Assembly (NCBI RefSeq): GCF_041379945.2
Contig: NZ_JBFTXJ020000003.1
Coordinates: 482,071-546,070, forward strand
DNA: 64,000 nt
Reading direction: 5' to 3'
Source of the DNA: Aneurinibacillus sp. REN35
Lineage (GTDB): Bacteria > Bacillota > Bacilli > Aneurinibacillales > Aneurinibacillaceae
A model generated the notes under the pieces. It was given only the letters and a program-made list of their open reading frames with translations. It was not told where the DNA came from and ran no database searches. A program made the translations under genes and the position numbers. Each line of letters begins with the position of its first letter. The first letter of the stretch is position 1. Positions 8,385-16,317 of the stretch are shown piece after piece.

Positions 8385-9500
8385 ATGTCCAAGCCAGCAG
8401 AACAATTACGTGATATTGTGGATCTATCAACAGGGATGGAGACGACGGGACAGGTATCAGAGAAGAAAAACCGCATTGGGCTGCTGGTTGTGGCGTTGCT
8501 GGGGATTCTTTTCGTGGTAAGTCCGGAAGTCATCGGCAATGCTTTTACAAGCATGCTGAACAAAGTCAAGCCGATTGTTGTAGATGTATTCTTAATGGGC
8601 AATGTCGGGGTATCCATCGTGCTGAGCGTTATGATTGGCCGAGCGTTGGAGCGGATGGGCTTTACTGATGCATTGATGCGATTATTTATACCGATTACAA
8701 AAAGAATCAATGTGAATCCGGCTGTGATTATTCCCGGGGTATACAATATTTTGGGTGATATTAATGCGGCTGGACGCATCGGCGGCCCCATCCTAAAGCG
8801 TGCGGGGGCGACCCGGGATGAGCAGTGTATTGCCATTGCTACCATGGTACAATCCCAGCAGTCTTTCTCCTGTTTTATGCTTGGACTTATCGCCTTATCC
8901 ATTGCCGGAATTAATGCCTTCCCGGTAGTGTTTCTTGCCGTCTTTGCCCCGCTTGTTATCGTGCCGTTTGTTTTGAGCAAGACGCTGTACCGGAATACGC
9001 GTGCGGTCGCGATGAAAGACCTGCCTACTTTCACGCCACGGGAGCCGGTTTTTCACACCGTGTTTCAAGGAGCGCGTGAAGGAGCGGAACTGCTGTTTTT
9101 GCTTGTTATTCCATCGATTGCCGTTATTTACAGCTTAATCGGACTACTTGATTATGTCGGGGTGTGGAAGCCGTTTGAGCAATCGCTCTCAGGATTTCTT
9201 GCAGTGATCGGTGTACATCCGGCAACCGGTATTACAGCGATTATGGCGTCACCTACATTGGCTATGGGACAACTGCAGGAGATCGCTGCGTCAATTGATC
9301 CGAGGTGGGTTGTTGGCGCCTTCGTCTTAGCAGCCTCCGGACTGCCGCTCTCTGATGTGCTTGGACAGATTCCGGCCATATGGTCCACCAATTCTGATTT
9401 AACCGCTAAGGAAGCATTAACCGCAGCCATCATCGGCACCGTTATGCGTTTTATTACGGTGGCTGTCATCGCCTTTGGTCTTACGCCGCTTCTGATATAG
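8385..9500 (+). CDS. Nucleoside-recognition (GATE) domain membrane protein
   Basis: A 371-residue integral membrane protein with about eight to ten hydrophobic segments after a polar 28-residue N-terminus. The central GVYNILGDINAAGRIGGP stretch and the later LPLSDVLGQIP turn resemble the nucleoside-recognition (Gate) domain. That domain is found in nucleoside transporters and in SpoIVA- or FeoB-associated membrane proteins. Substrate unknown. An AGGAGG site precedes the ATG. It shares a transcript with the NIF3-like gene and probably with the 52-residue membrane peptide that follows. Confidence 0.7.
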   Translation: MSKPAEQLRDIVDLSTGMETTGQVSEKKNRIGLLVVALLGILFVVSPEVIGNAFTSMLNKVKPIVVDVFLMGNVGVSIVLSVMIGRALERMGFTDALMRLFIPITKRINVNPAVIIPGVYNILGDINAAGRIGGPILKRAGATRDEQCIAIATMVQSQQSFSCFMLGLIALSIAGINAFPVVFLAVFAPLVIVPFVLSKTLYRNTRAVAMKDLPTFTPREPVFHTVFQGAREGAELLFLLVIPSIAVIYSLIGLLDYVGVWKPFEQSLSGFLAVIGVHPATGITAIMASPTLAMGQLQEIAASIDPRWVVGAFVLAASGLPLSDVLGQIPAIWSTNSDLTAKEALTAAIIGTVMRFITVAVIAFGLTPLLI

Positions 9501-9576
9501 AATGGGCTGTTTGCGCATAACATAAAAGTCGGATGCAATACTAAAGGTGGTGCGATGCGCAAAAGGAGAGTACGCG

Positions 9577-9735
9577 GTGCTATATGTCATCTGGTTTCTT
9601 CTCTTGCTAACGATGGGAGTCGTTCTGTTTTTCGTCTTACGGTCATTTGATCCCGATATCTTTGTCCCTGAGCCGAAGAAAAAACAAAATGCGCCTGCCG
9701 CACCGCCAGATAAAAAAAAGCCAGACTCGTCCTGA
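9577..9735 (+). CDS. Small single-pass membrane protein (52 aa)
   Basis: The GTG at 9577 follows AAAGGAGAG with good spacing. The peptide has one hydrophobic segment (about residues 2-20) and a Pro/Lys-rich tail. A longer frame from 9547 starts before the ribosome site and is less likely. It is 76 bp downstream of the GATE protein. Its stop codon lies in the loop of a terminator. No family recognised; an accessory subunit of the GATE protein is conceivable but unproven. Confidence 0.55.
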   Translation: MLYVIWFLLLLTMGVVLFFVLRSFDPDIFVPEPKKKQNAPAAPPDKKKPDSS

Positions 9736-9746
9736 GTCTGGCTTTG
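9715..9746. terminator. Bidirectional terminator between convergent genes
   Basis: Stem AAAGCCAGACTC / GAGTCTGGCTTT, with A and T runs on the two sides, separates the small membrane gene from the convergent CAP-domain gene. Confidence 0.85.
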
Positions 9747-9763
9747 CTGCTTTAGAAATAATC

Positions 9764-10516
9764 TTATCCTTTGAACATTTGCACGAACATCTTGCCGTAC
9801 GGGCCGCCGTCCACAATGCCGATCCCAACTTCTGTAAAGGCTGAGTTGAGGATGTTTTTGCGGTGTCCGTCAGAATTCATCAGGGAAGTGTGCGCCCCTT
9901 GTACGGATGAGTTACCGGCAATATTCTCACCGGCTGTACGGTAGTCTACACCGTAGCGATTCATCATATCAAACGGTGAGCCGTATGTTGGCGATTGATG
10001 GCTGAAATAATTTTTATCAATCATATCCTTGGCTTTCATACGCGCAAGCTTTTGTACCTCCATGTTTACTTTCAGAGGTGCAAGGCCCTGCTTTGTGCGT
10101 TCCTGGTTGACAAGGTCAAGCATCTGTTTTTCATCGGCTGTCAGGCCCTCAGTTGTAGAAGGTTTTGCTACAGGTGCTTGAGCTTGCGTAGGAGCGTTTG
10201 CTTGATTAGGTTGTGGCTTTGGCTGTGTTTGCTTCTCTACCTCAGGTTTTTGTCCTGGTTGTACAGTAAGGTTGAATCCAGCCTGTTGACACTGCTGCTT
10301 CAATTGCTGCATATCAGGCTTCATGCCTGCTTGTTGACATTGTTTGAGATATTGATCAATGACGTTTTGCAGGTTGCCTTGATTTACATTTCCACTTTGC
10401 AGAACGCCTTTTACGACTTGTGGAGTTGGGCATGGAGCTGCCGCTGCCTCCGTTACAGAGAAGCTTGCACCGAACATGGACGTGCACAGTAAGGATGCTG
10501 CGAGTATTTTCTTCAT
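9764..10516 (-). CDS. Secreted CAP-domain (SCP/PR1) protein, YkwD-like
   Basis: A 250-residue exported protein. A signal peptide (residues 1-24, ending ...TEAAAA) leads to a Cys-containing Gln-rich region that looks like two short repeats (CQQAG motifs). A Gln/Pro/Ala linker follows, then a C-terminal CAP domain (about 125-250) with KNYFSHQSPTYGSPFDM, GENIAGN and HRKNILN, the usual CAP sequence blocks. Bacillales relatives (YkwD, SafA-associated or spore-coat CAP proteins) are secreted or spore-associated; activity is unknown. The start at 10516 has AGGAG upstream; an extension to 10609 would precede the signal peptide and is rejected. Confidence 0.85.
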   Translation of the reverse strand: MKKILAASLLCTSMFGASFSVTEAAAAPCPTPQVVKGVLQSGNVNQGNLQNVIDQYLKQCQQAGMKPDMQQLKQQCQQAGFNLTVQPGQKPEVEKQTQPKPQPNQANAPTQAQAPVAKPSTTEGLTADEKQMLDLVNQERTKQGLAPLKVNMEVQKLARMKAKDMIDKNYFSHQSPTYGSPFDMMNRYGVDYRTAGENIAGNSSVQGAHTSLMNSDGHRKNILNSAFTEVGIGIVDGGPYGKMFVQMFKG

Positions 10517-10655
10517 ATCATCACTCCTGTTGTATAAAATGCGGCATGTGCCGTAACGTGTTTCATCGTAACACATAATTCCGAGTGAAAAACATGGTAA
10601 TATATACAAGTTCGTTTTGCCTTCTCTTGTTTTCGACTAATTTTTAATTTTGGCA

Positions 10656-10663
10656 CATACAGT
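10656..10663 (+). promoter_or_regulatory. Possible sigma-E-type -10 element before spoVK
   Basis: CATACAGT matches the sigma-E -10 consensus (CATACANT) 110 bp before the chosen spoVK start. The -35 is only vaguely visible in the AT-rich sequence upstream. spoVK is mother-cell expressed in Bacillus, so the assignment is plausible but unproven. Confidence 0.35.
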
Positions 10664-10773
10664 AATAGAAATGCACAAATAAGCGCGTCCCCGCTCAATT
10701 ACCCGCTCTGTAAGGGTGGTTGGGGAAGAAGAAAAGAAAAGTACGGAACGCTGAAGCGATTCGGGGTGAGAGA

Positions 10774-11709
10774 ATGAAGGCGACAGGTCAGACTACCACC
10801 GGTAATCAGATTAAAGTAGTATTTCATAATGAAAATCAAAGGCTGCAGAGCCGTGAACAAATCATTAGCTCGCGTATGGAGAAGTCCCTTGAACGGGAAT
10901 CCGGCGCATTAAAAGAGCTGGAGAGTCTGGTTGGACTTGACGAAGTCAAAAAACTGGTGTATGAAGTGTATGCATTTCTGACGATTCGAAAGCTAAGAGA
11001 AGAACAAGGGTTGTTCAATGCTCCTCACATGTTTCATATGGTATTTCGCGGCAATCCGGGTACAGGCAAGACGACGGTAGCCCGCATTCTCGGGAAGCTA
11101 TTCAAGGACATGGGCGTGCTTGAGAAGGGGCATCTAGTAGAGGTAGAGCGCGCGGATCTGGTGGGTGAATATATCGGTCATACTGCATCGAAAACGCGTG
11201 ATATTATCAAAAAAGCGTTGGGCGGTGTATTATTCATTGATGAAGCGTATTCACTGGTACGCGGTGGAGAAAAAGACTTTGGCAAAGAATGTATTGATAC
11301 ACTTATCAAAAGCTTAGAAGATGACCGCAAACAACTTATTGTCATTCTGGCGGGATATAATGAGGAGATGGATTATTTCCTCGCATCGAACCCCGGTTTG
11401 CCGTCCCGGTTCCCAATCAAACTTGATTTCCCTGATTACACGATGCATCAACTGCTTGATATAGCCGATACGATGTGCCAGGATCAGGCCTATTTTCTAT
11501 CGCAGGAAGCCCGCTCTCTTGTGCGAAAGCAGCTCATAAGCATACAGGAAAACGGTACGGAACATTTCAGTAATGCTCGTTTTGTACGCAATATGATTGA
11601 GAAGGCAATTCGTCAGCAGGCCATTCGAATTGTAACGGAGCATGCGGCACATCAGGTAAATCGAGAGATCTTGATGGAGCTTCGGGCAGAAGACTTTGTG
11701 CAGGAATAG
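10774..11709 (+). CDS. spoVK: Stage V sporulation protein K, AAA+ ATPase
   Basis: A mother-cell AAA+ ATPase of the CbbX/SpoVK clade, required for normal spore maturation in Bacillus. The sequence has Walker A GNPGTGKT, the signature VERADLVGEYIGHTA, Walker B GGVLFIDEA, a sensor region LAGYNEEM and an arginine-finger region NPGLPSRFP, then the C-terminal helical lid. I take ATG at 10774 (311 aa) because GGGGTGAG sits upstream. An in-frame TTG at 10720 would add 18 basic residues but has a poorly placed ribosome site. Bacillus SpoVK is about 322 residues. A strong terminator follows. Confidence 0.9.
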   Translation: MKATGQTTTGNQIKVVFHNENQRLQSREQIISSRMEKSLERESGALKELESLVGLDEVKKLVYEVYAFLTIRKLREEQGLFNAPHMFHMVFRGNPGTGKTTVARILGKLFKDMGVLEKGHLVEVERADLVGEYIGHTASKTRDIIKKALGGVLFIDEAYSLVRGGEKDFGKECIDTLIKSLEDDRKQLIVILAGYNEEMDYFLASNPGLPSRFPIKLDFPDYTMHQLLDIADTMCQDQAYFLSQEARSLVRKQLISIQENGTEHFSNARFVRNMIEKAIRQQAIRIVTEHAAHQVNREILMELRAEDFVQE

Positions 11710-11710
11710 A

Positions 11711-11755
11711 CAAGAAGTCATTCGGATCAACTGCCGAATGACTTCTTGTTTTTTA
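11711..11755 (+). terminator. Strong terminator after spoVK
   Basis: A perfect 15-bp stem (11711-11725 with 11734-11748) is followed by TTTTTTA. Confidence 0.9.
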
Positions 11756-11784
11756 TTGACAGTACACAAAAAAAGGAGTAGAGT
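11756..11784 (+). promoter_or_regulatory. Sigma-A-type promoter for the DAACS symporter
   Basis: TTGACA at 11756-11761 and TAGAGT at 11779-11784 are 17 bp apart. They lie about 100 bp before the symporter ATG, leaving a sizeable untranslated leader. Confidence 0.55.
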
Positions 11785-11886
11785 AATACCTTGTTAACAG
11801 GTAAGAATTAAAGGTTATGTTGGTGATGCTGACAAATTAGCATAAAACTTCCGTATACCTATAAGAAAAACATACAGGGGGGAACC

Positions 11887-13206
11887 ATGGTGTATATAAG
11901 TTTAGCGATCGCAGCGCTTCTTCTTGTGCTGCTGTATTATTTGGCTAAGAAGAAAGTGAGCTTCGGCAATCGAGTCATGCTTGCTATGCTACTTGGTGTA
12001 GGATTGGGTGCGATTTTTGGACCTGATGCTGAGAGTGTCGGTGTGATCGGACAAATATATGTCAGCTTGATCAAAATGGTCGTTATGCCGCTGGTCATTT
12101 TATCTATTGTATCGAGCGTAACGAAGCTATCTGATCCTGGACAATTAAAGAAAATAGGCATAAAAACAGTGAGCTTGTTCTTAGCTACTACAGCTATCGC
12201 CGCTACGATTGGTTTAGGCGTCGCCCTTGTCATGGACCCGGGGGCGGGCATTCAGTTTACAAAGGATGCGTCATTTGAAGCAAGGGAAATTCCGGCTTTT
12301 AAAGATGTCCTGCTTGATCTGGTTCCTTCAAACCCGATTAATGAAATGGCGGAGGGAAAGGTTGTACCGGTTATTATTTTTACGACCTTTGTTGCGGTAG
12401 CCCTAGCAGTAGAAGGAGCCCGCAAGCCGGAAGCGATAAAGCCGGTTAAAGATTTTATTAACGGCGCAATGATCATCATGTTCCGTGTTATAAAAATGGT
12501 TATTAAACTTACTCCATACGGTGTATTTGGTCTGATGACGGCTGTAGCTGCCAAATACGGACTTGCGGCTCTGCTTCCGCTTGGCAAGGTGATTATCGCT
12601 GTATATATTGCATGCATTCTGCATATGGTGCTGACATACGGCGGTCTGCTTGCATTTGTAGCACGAGTGAATCCGCTTCGCTTCTTCAAAAAGATTTATC
12701 CGGTAATGGTCGTAGCTTTTACGACCCGCAGCAGCTATGCTACGCTGCCGGTAAATCTAGAAGTAATTAAAAAGCGGGTTAAGGTATCCGATAAAATCGC
12801 CAGCTTTGTAGCACCGCTTGGCGCAACCATTAACATGAATGGATGCGGCGGCCTCTATCCGGCTATTGTTGCTATTTTTGTAGCCCGTGTATTTGGAATC
12901 GAGCTTGGGATTATGGATTATATTCTGCTGATTGCAACTGCGACCGTCGCTTCTGTAGGGGTAGCCGGAGTGCCCGGCCCTGCGTCCATTTCGACAACGG
13001 TCGTATTGACCACAATGGGGCTTCCGCTTGAAGGGATGGCTATTGTGCTTGGCGTCGATGCCATTATCGATATGGCACGAACGACTGTGAATGCTACCGG
13101 AACTACGGTGTCCTCACTCATTATCGCCAACTCTGAAGGCGAGTTTGATCGTGAAGCATTCAATCGTGATGACAAGGAAGATGAACTCGAACTGCATGCA
13201 ATCTAG
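11887..13206 (+). CDS. Dicarboxylate/amino acid:cation symporter (TcyP/GltP-like)
   Basis: A 439-residue DAACS family membrane protein that moves a dicarboxylate or amino acid with Na+ or H+. It has eight predicted helices plus the two re-entrant hairpins. The first hairpin reads AFTTRSSYATLP, in place of the serine-rich motif of glutamate carriers, and a later segment reads ATINMNGCGG near the NMDGT position. The TTRSS form resembles cystine carriers of the TcyP type more than GltP, so L-cystine is a reasonable guess. The CGGGGGG-like ribosome site precedes the ATG. It is monocistronic, with its own promoter and terminator. Confidence 0.8.
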   Translation: MVYISLAIAALLLVLLYYLAKKKVSFGNRVMLAMLLGVGLGAIFGPDAESVGVIGQIYVSLIKMVVMPLVILSIVSSVTKLSDPGQLKKIGIKTVSLFLATTAIAATIGLGVALVMDPGAGIQFTKDASFEAREIPAFKDVLLDLVPSNPINEMAEGKVVPVIIFTTFVAVALAVEGARKPEAIKPVKDFINGAMIIMFRVIKMVIKLTPYGVFGLMTAVAAKYGLAALLPLGKVIIAVYIACILHMVLTYGGLLAFVARVNPLRFFKKIYPVMVVAFTTRSSYATLPVNLEVIKKRVKVSDKIASFVAPLGATINMNGCGGLYPAIVAIFVARVFGIELGIMDYILLIATATVASVGVAGVPGPASISTTVVLTTMGLPLEGMAIVLGVDAIIDMARTTVNATGTTVSSLIIANSEGEFDREAFNRDDKEDELELHAI

Positions 13207-13226
13207 TGTATAGGGATAGAACGATA

Positions 13227-13262
13227 GAGAGGGCGGCCTTACAAAAAGGTCGCTCTTTTTTA
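13227..13262 (+). terminator. Terminator after the symporter gene
   Basis: A GC-rich hairpin (GAGGGCGGCC with GGTCGCTCTT, several G-T pairs) is followed by a T run. Confidence 0.7.
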
Positions 13263-13336
13263 TTGATGGAAAAAAGGAAAATTTCGGGTATGATGGTAAG
13301 TGAACGTGATTTTAACCCTGAAGGGAGAGCATGTGC

Positions 13337-14197
13337 ATGAGCAGAGCCGAACGTCTTGGTACGAATGTGGAAGGGGATTTTTATGTGAACGCTGCTTGTA
13401 TTAATTGCGATACGTGCCGTCAATTGGCTCCAAGCGTATTTTCACAAGTAGGACGCTATTCCGCTGTTACCTGTCAACCGGAAGATCAAGATGAGAAGCG
13501 GCGAGCCTTTCATGCGCTGCTTGCTTGTCCAACAGGAGCGATTGGAAGCGAAGATAAAGAGGGGCTAAAAGATGCGATCGAGGAATTTCCGTTGCACTTA
13601 GCTGATCAGATATATTACTGCGGATACACATCTCGCGAGTCGTTTGGCGCAAGCAGCTATTTCCTTGTACATCCGGATGGGAATTGGCTTATTGATGCGC
13701 CGCGCTATGTTCCCTCTCTGGCAAAGAAGCTCGGGGAGATGGGCGGGGTGCGCTATGTTTTTTTAACTCATCAGGATGATGTAGCCGATGCGGAGCAATA
13801 TGCCCGCCACTTCGGTGCTGAGCGAATCATTCACGAAGCCGAGAAGGATGCACAGCCTGAAGCCGAGCATATTATTAAAGGAAAAGAGCCTATAGAATGG
13901 CAACCTGGCTTTGAGATTATTCCTGTACCGGGTCATACTGCTGGGCATATTGTGTTGTTATATAAGGATAGGTTTCTTTTCTCAGGTGATCATCTATCCT
14001 GGAATCGGGATACGCAAAAGCTGGATGCTCATAAAGAACATTGCTGGTATTCGTGGAGAAGACAGAGTGAATCGATGGTGAGATTAGCCGAAGAAGCATT
14101 CGAATGGGTACTGCCGGGACACGGTAATCGGATTCATCTGCCGCAGGCGGAGATGAGAGATGCTATGCAAGCGCTGATTCATGAGATGAAGGTATAG
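13337..14197 (+). CDS. Ferredoxin-MBL fusion protein
   Basis: A 286-residue protein with an N-terminal single-cluster ferredoxin domain (CINCDTC near residue 20, CPTGA near 62). A metallo-beta-lactamase fold follows (about 85-280). The MBL part keeps the later motifs (PGHTAGH, FSGDH, PGHG), but the first motif, usually HxHxDH, is THQDDVAD and so lacks two canonical metal ligands. Related Bacillales proteins are annotated as MBL hydrolases with a 4Fe-4S cluster; redox-linked hydrolase activity is inferred only. ATG at 13337 has better ribosome-site spacing (AGGGAG, 9 nt) than the ATG at 13331. Confidence 0.75.
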   Translation: MSRAERLGTNVEGDFYVNAACINCDTCRQLAPSVFSQVGRYSAVTCQPEDQDEKRRAFHALLACPTGAIGSEDKEGLKDAIEEFPLHLADQIYYCGYTSRESFGASSYFLVHPDGNWLIDAPRYVPSLAKKLGEMGGVRYVFLTHQDDVADAEQYARHFGAERIIHEAEKDAQPEAEHIIKGKEPIEWQPGFEIIPVPGHTAGHIVLLYKDRFLFSGDHLSWNRDTQKLDAHKEHCWYSWRRQSESMVRLAEEAFEWVLPGHGNRIHLPQAEMRDAMQALIHEMKV

Positions 14198-14212
14198 CAA
14201 CAAATAGAGAAG

Positions 14213-14244
14213 ACGGAGTGGCATGATGGCTACTCCGTTTTTTA
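14213..14244. terminator. Terminator between convergent genes
   Basis: ACGGAGT / ACTCCGT (14213-14219 with 14232-14238) is followed by T6 on the plus strand. Confidence 0.75.
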
Positions 14245-14259
14245 TTGAAGGAGCTGTGC

Positions 14260-14745
14260 TTAGTTTATGGAGAAGCGCTCAAGGTTTTGCTTTGCTTTGG
14301 TTAGCTGTTCAACGCCTTCAAGCACCTGCTTGGCTTCCGCTTTTTCCATGCCTGCAAGCAGTACGGTTAATCCTTTGCGGTACGACATAAGCACGGCTTC
14401 GAATTCTGCTTTTTGCTTACGGAGACCATCCTGTGAGGGATGGAGTTCGTTATGTACAACATTCCATAGAAGAAGCATTTCACGGCGTGCCGTATGTATG
14501 CTCTCTAGCGCTTCATGCAGCTCGTCATTGTGCTGCATCTCTTCAAGCAGCCATTCCAATTCATTTGCGATCGTTTGCGCTTTGGTGACAGAGGTGGTGA
14601 GTGCTGTAAGAGTCGTACGGTCATTTGGCTCTAGCGCAGCGCTTTTGGAAATGGTGGGGGCTGTAGTCTGCTTTTCTAGCGTTTCGCATCCGGTGAATCC
14701 AAGCATTACTACAATCCCAAGCAATAGAAATAACAAGCGATTCAT
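14260..14745 (-). CDS. Helical lipoprotein of unknown function
   Basis: A 161-residue protein with a signal peptide and lipobox FTGC (Cys20), so it should sit on the outer face of the membrane. The mature part is almost wholly alpha-helical and charged, with leucine-rich amphipathic stretches (about 50-155). GGAGG lies just upstream on the minus strand. I recognise no family. It is convergent to the ferredoxin-MBL gene and divergent from the yuaF remnant. Confidence 0.65.
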   Translation of the reverse strand: MNRLLFLLLGIVVMLGFTGCETLEKQTTAPTISKSAALEPNDRTTLTALTTSVTKAQTIANELEWLLEEMQHNDELHEALESIHTARREMLLLWNVVHNELHPSQDGLRKQKAEFEAVLMSYRKGLTVLLAGMEKAEAKQVLEGVEQLTKAKQNLERFSIN

Positions 14746-14851
14746 GTACGCACCTCCTGTTCTCAGTGTATGAGCTTGTCCTAAAAAATATGCAGATATT
14801 GTATGCTGTCATGGTAGTTAGTTGAATAAACGAAAGAAAAATGGGAATTTT

Positions 14852-14880
14852 TTAAACTTATAACATGTAAAATTCGTATA
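14852..14880 (+). promoter_or_regulatory. Sigma-W-like promoter upstream of the yuaF remnant
   Basis: TTAAAC (14852-14857) and CGTATA (14875-14880) are 17 bp apart, close to the sigma-W consensus TGAAAC / CGTA. In B. subtilis the yuaF-floT operon is controlled by sigma-W, which supports the identity of the remnant downstream. Confidence 0.65.
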
Positions 14881-14918
14881 CATAGGCATAAAATTCCAAG
14901 TGAAAAGGGGTGGGAGGG

Positions 14919-15101
14919 ATGCTTGAACTTTACTGGATATGTCTGATTATTGGTGTGGTATTTGCGCTGCTGACCGTACTGCTTGGTGAGGTGGTTGATC
15001 ATGTTGTGGATGGATTGCTTGATTTCTTGCATGTAGATATCGGTCATGCGCTGCGGCCGCTGGTGCTTATCGGTGGGCTTGCGGGATTCGGCGGTGCTTG
15101 A
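14919..15101 (+). pseudogene. yuaF: Truncated NfeD-like membrane protein (yuaF 5' end)
   Basis: ATG at 14919 follows AAAGGGG and GGGAGG. It encodes 60 residues resembling only the first third of YuaF/NfeD2, the membrane partner of flotillin: a first helix (LYWICLIIGVVFALLTVLL) and a second hydrophobic segment ending in LAGFGGA. It then meets TGA at 15099-15101. An intact YuaF is about 170 residues with a C-terminal OB fold, absent here. The stop arises because the frame runs into flotillin 3' sequence in another frame. A short membrane peptide could still be made. Confidence 0.75.
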
Positions 15102-15408
15102 TATTATCGTGAAGATGCTGCCTGAGCTTGCGAGCAAGATCGCAGAGCCAATGGGCAACATTGAGAAGGTAACGGTAGTCGATACAGGAACAGGCGATGG
15201 GGCAACACGCGTCAGCAAGTATGTTACCTCATTGATGGCGACGGCGCCGCAGATGGTAAAGGACGTATCAGGAATTGATCTGGAGCAGCTTGTAAAAAAC
15301 CTGACAGAAAAGAAAAGCAGTCCTTCAACTGCCTCTGCTTCTTCTCCGCTGCCTGTGATTTCGCCCGCTCCCTCGGACAAAACGGTACATATGCCGTCCG
15401 AAGAATAA
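15091..15408 (+). pseudogene. floT: C-terminal remnant of flotillin (floT/yuaG)
   Basis: In the frame containing GCG at 15091, about 105 residues match the flotillin C-terminus: AVLDIIVKMLPELASKIAEP, NIEKVTVVDTG, TRVSKYV and SGIDLEQLVKNL, then a Ser/Pro-rich tail to TAA at 15408. The N-terminal membrane hairpin, the SPFH/PHB domain and most of the coiled coil are missing, some 400 residues. The piece is fused out of frame to the start of yuaF. The only upstream ATG (15046) lies inside yuaF in a wrong-frame context with no ribosome site. Real genomic deletion or an assembly collapse are both possible. Confidence 0.75.
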
Positions 15409-15434
15409 GAAAACCCGGTTTGTGGGAAATAGAA

Positions 15435-15462
15435 AGCTGCCTCGTAGGGGCGGCTTTTTTTG
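15435..15462 (+). terminator. Terminator after the floT remnant
   Basis: AGCTGCC / GGCGGCT (15435-15441 with 15449-15455, one wobble) is followed by T7, probably the original end of the yuaF-floT operon. Confidence 0.75.
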
Positions 15463-15619
15463 TTAAAAAGAGAAAAAAATACATATTTATGTTAAAATAT
15501 TTAGAATATTTTGTTGCCATAAAAGTAATACATAACGTTTTTATTTAACATAAGAGCGTAAAGTAGCACACAGATGTTGGATTGACTGTCTTACTATTAC
15601 TTACTTGGAGGTGGGTTGA

Positions 15620-15799
15620 TTGCTTAGTATGATTGGATTACTTGTTGCTCTTGCTTCGTTAGTTATTGGTATAGCGCTTTGCTGTCTTGTGAATCTAAAA
15701 TTTGTCCAGGCATTCTGGAAGGCGGTTGCCAACGGTTCACAGGATGCATTGATTGCGGCAGCGAATACGTGTGCTAGGGAGAGTTGGCATCATTGGTAA
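15620..15799 (+). CDS. Small membrane peptide (59 aa), possibly a truncated gene
   Basis: TTG at 15620 lies 7 nt after a GGAGGT ribosome site (15607-15612) and opens a 59-residue frame. It has one strong hydrophobic segment (about residues 4-27, with a CC pair) and ends at TAA 15797-15799. The last residues overlap the start of the DUF4871 fragment in another frame. It may therefore be the 5' part of a longer gene broken by a frameshift or deletion, or an independent small membrane protein. No family recognised. Confidence 0.5.
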   Translation: MLSMIGLLVALASLVIGIALCCLVNLKFVQAFWKAVANGSQDALIAAANTCARESWHHW

Positions 15800-16100
15800 C
15801 GATATCGATACAAAATTCCCAGATCTTCCTCCGAAATGGTTGTGGCATTTTTGGGGAAAGAAAGAAGAATTACAGGATAAGAAGTTGAAAGTTGTAGCGA
15901 TTCACAAAGATACAGGAGAAGAGGCAGATCCTTTAGGGAAGTACATGACGGAACCTAGAGTTACATATAGTGATACGCTCGTTAATGGCTCACATGCAAC
16001 GATGCCTTCGAATGTCTCGCTTCCGCGTGCAGGGTTATGGAAAGTAAAAGTTTATCTTGATGAAGCATTTTTTGCTGAATTCATCATTGAGGTGAAGTAA
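15753..16100 (+). pseudogene. DUF4871-like domain fragment lacking its N-terminus
   Basis: A 115-codon open frame with a DUF4871-type beta domain: VGIIG, PPKWLWHFWGKK, a Gly-Lys-Tyr turn, and LPRAGLWKVKVYLDEAFFAEFIIEV at the end. Such proteins are normally secreted or lipid-anchored, but here a TGA (15750-15752) stops the frame at once upstream. The only start is TTG 15753 with no good ribosome site and no signal peptide. Probably a 5'-truncated or frameshifted gene. Translational coupling with the overlapping 59-residue frame is the alternative. Confidence 0.5.
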
Positions 16101-16166
16101 GAACCTGATGTACGCCTGATAATTTACAGAATGTAAAGGTGGAAATAGCCATTCAGATTGAATGTC

Positions 16167-16197
16167 TTAGGCTGTCGAAATTTTCTTGACAGCCTAA
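16167..16197. repeat. Perfect 10-bp inverted repeat
   Basis: TTAGGCTGTC and GACAGCCTAA are separated by 11 nt in the gap between the DUF4871 fragment and the SDR gene. There is no T run on either side, so it is not a standard terminator. It could be an operator or a degenerate terminator. Confidence 0.6.
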
Positions 16198-16317
16198 AGC
16201 TATATAATATCTGTTTTATATAACTTTGTGTATTGTTCTATTGCGGGGAACCGTACCACAAATGATCATAAAATGGAGAGTGTAGTAGTGGAGTTACTCT
16301 AACGCCCTCCATCTTCG

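Noticed and set aside
16167..16197. Hairpin as a terminator for the DUF4871 fragment
   Set aside because: No T run follows on either strand, so it is listed only as an inverted repeat.
16186..16208. TTGACA followed by TATAAT as a promoter
   Set aside because: The spacer is only 11 bp, and the TTGACA is part of the inverted repeat arm.
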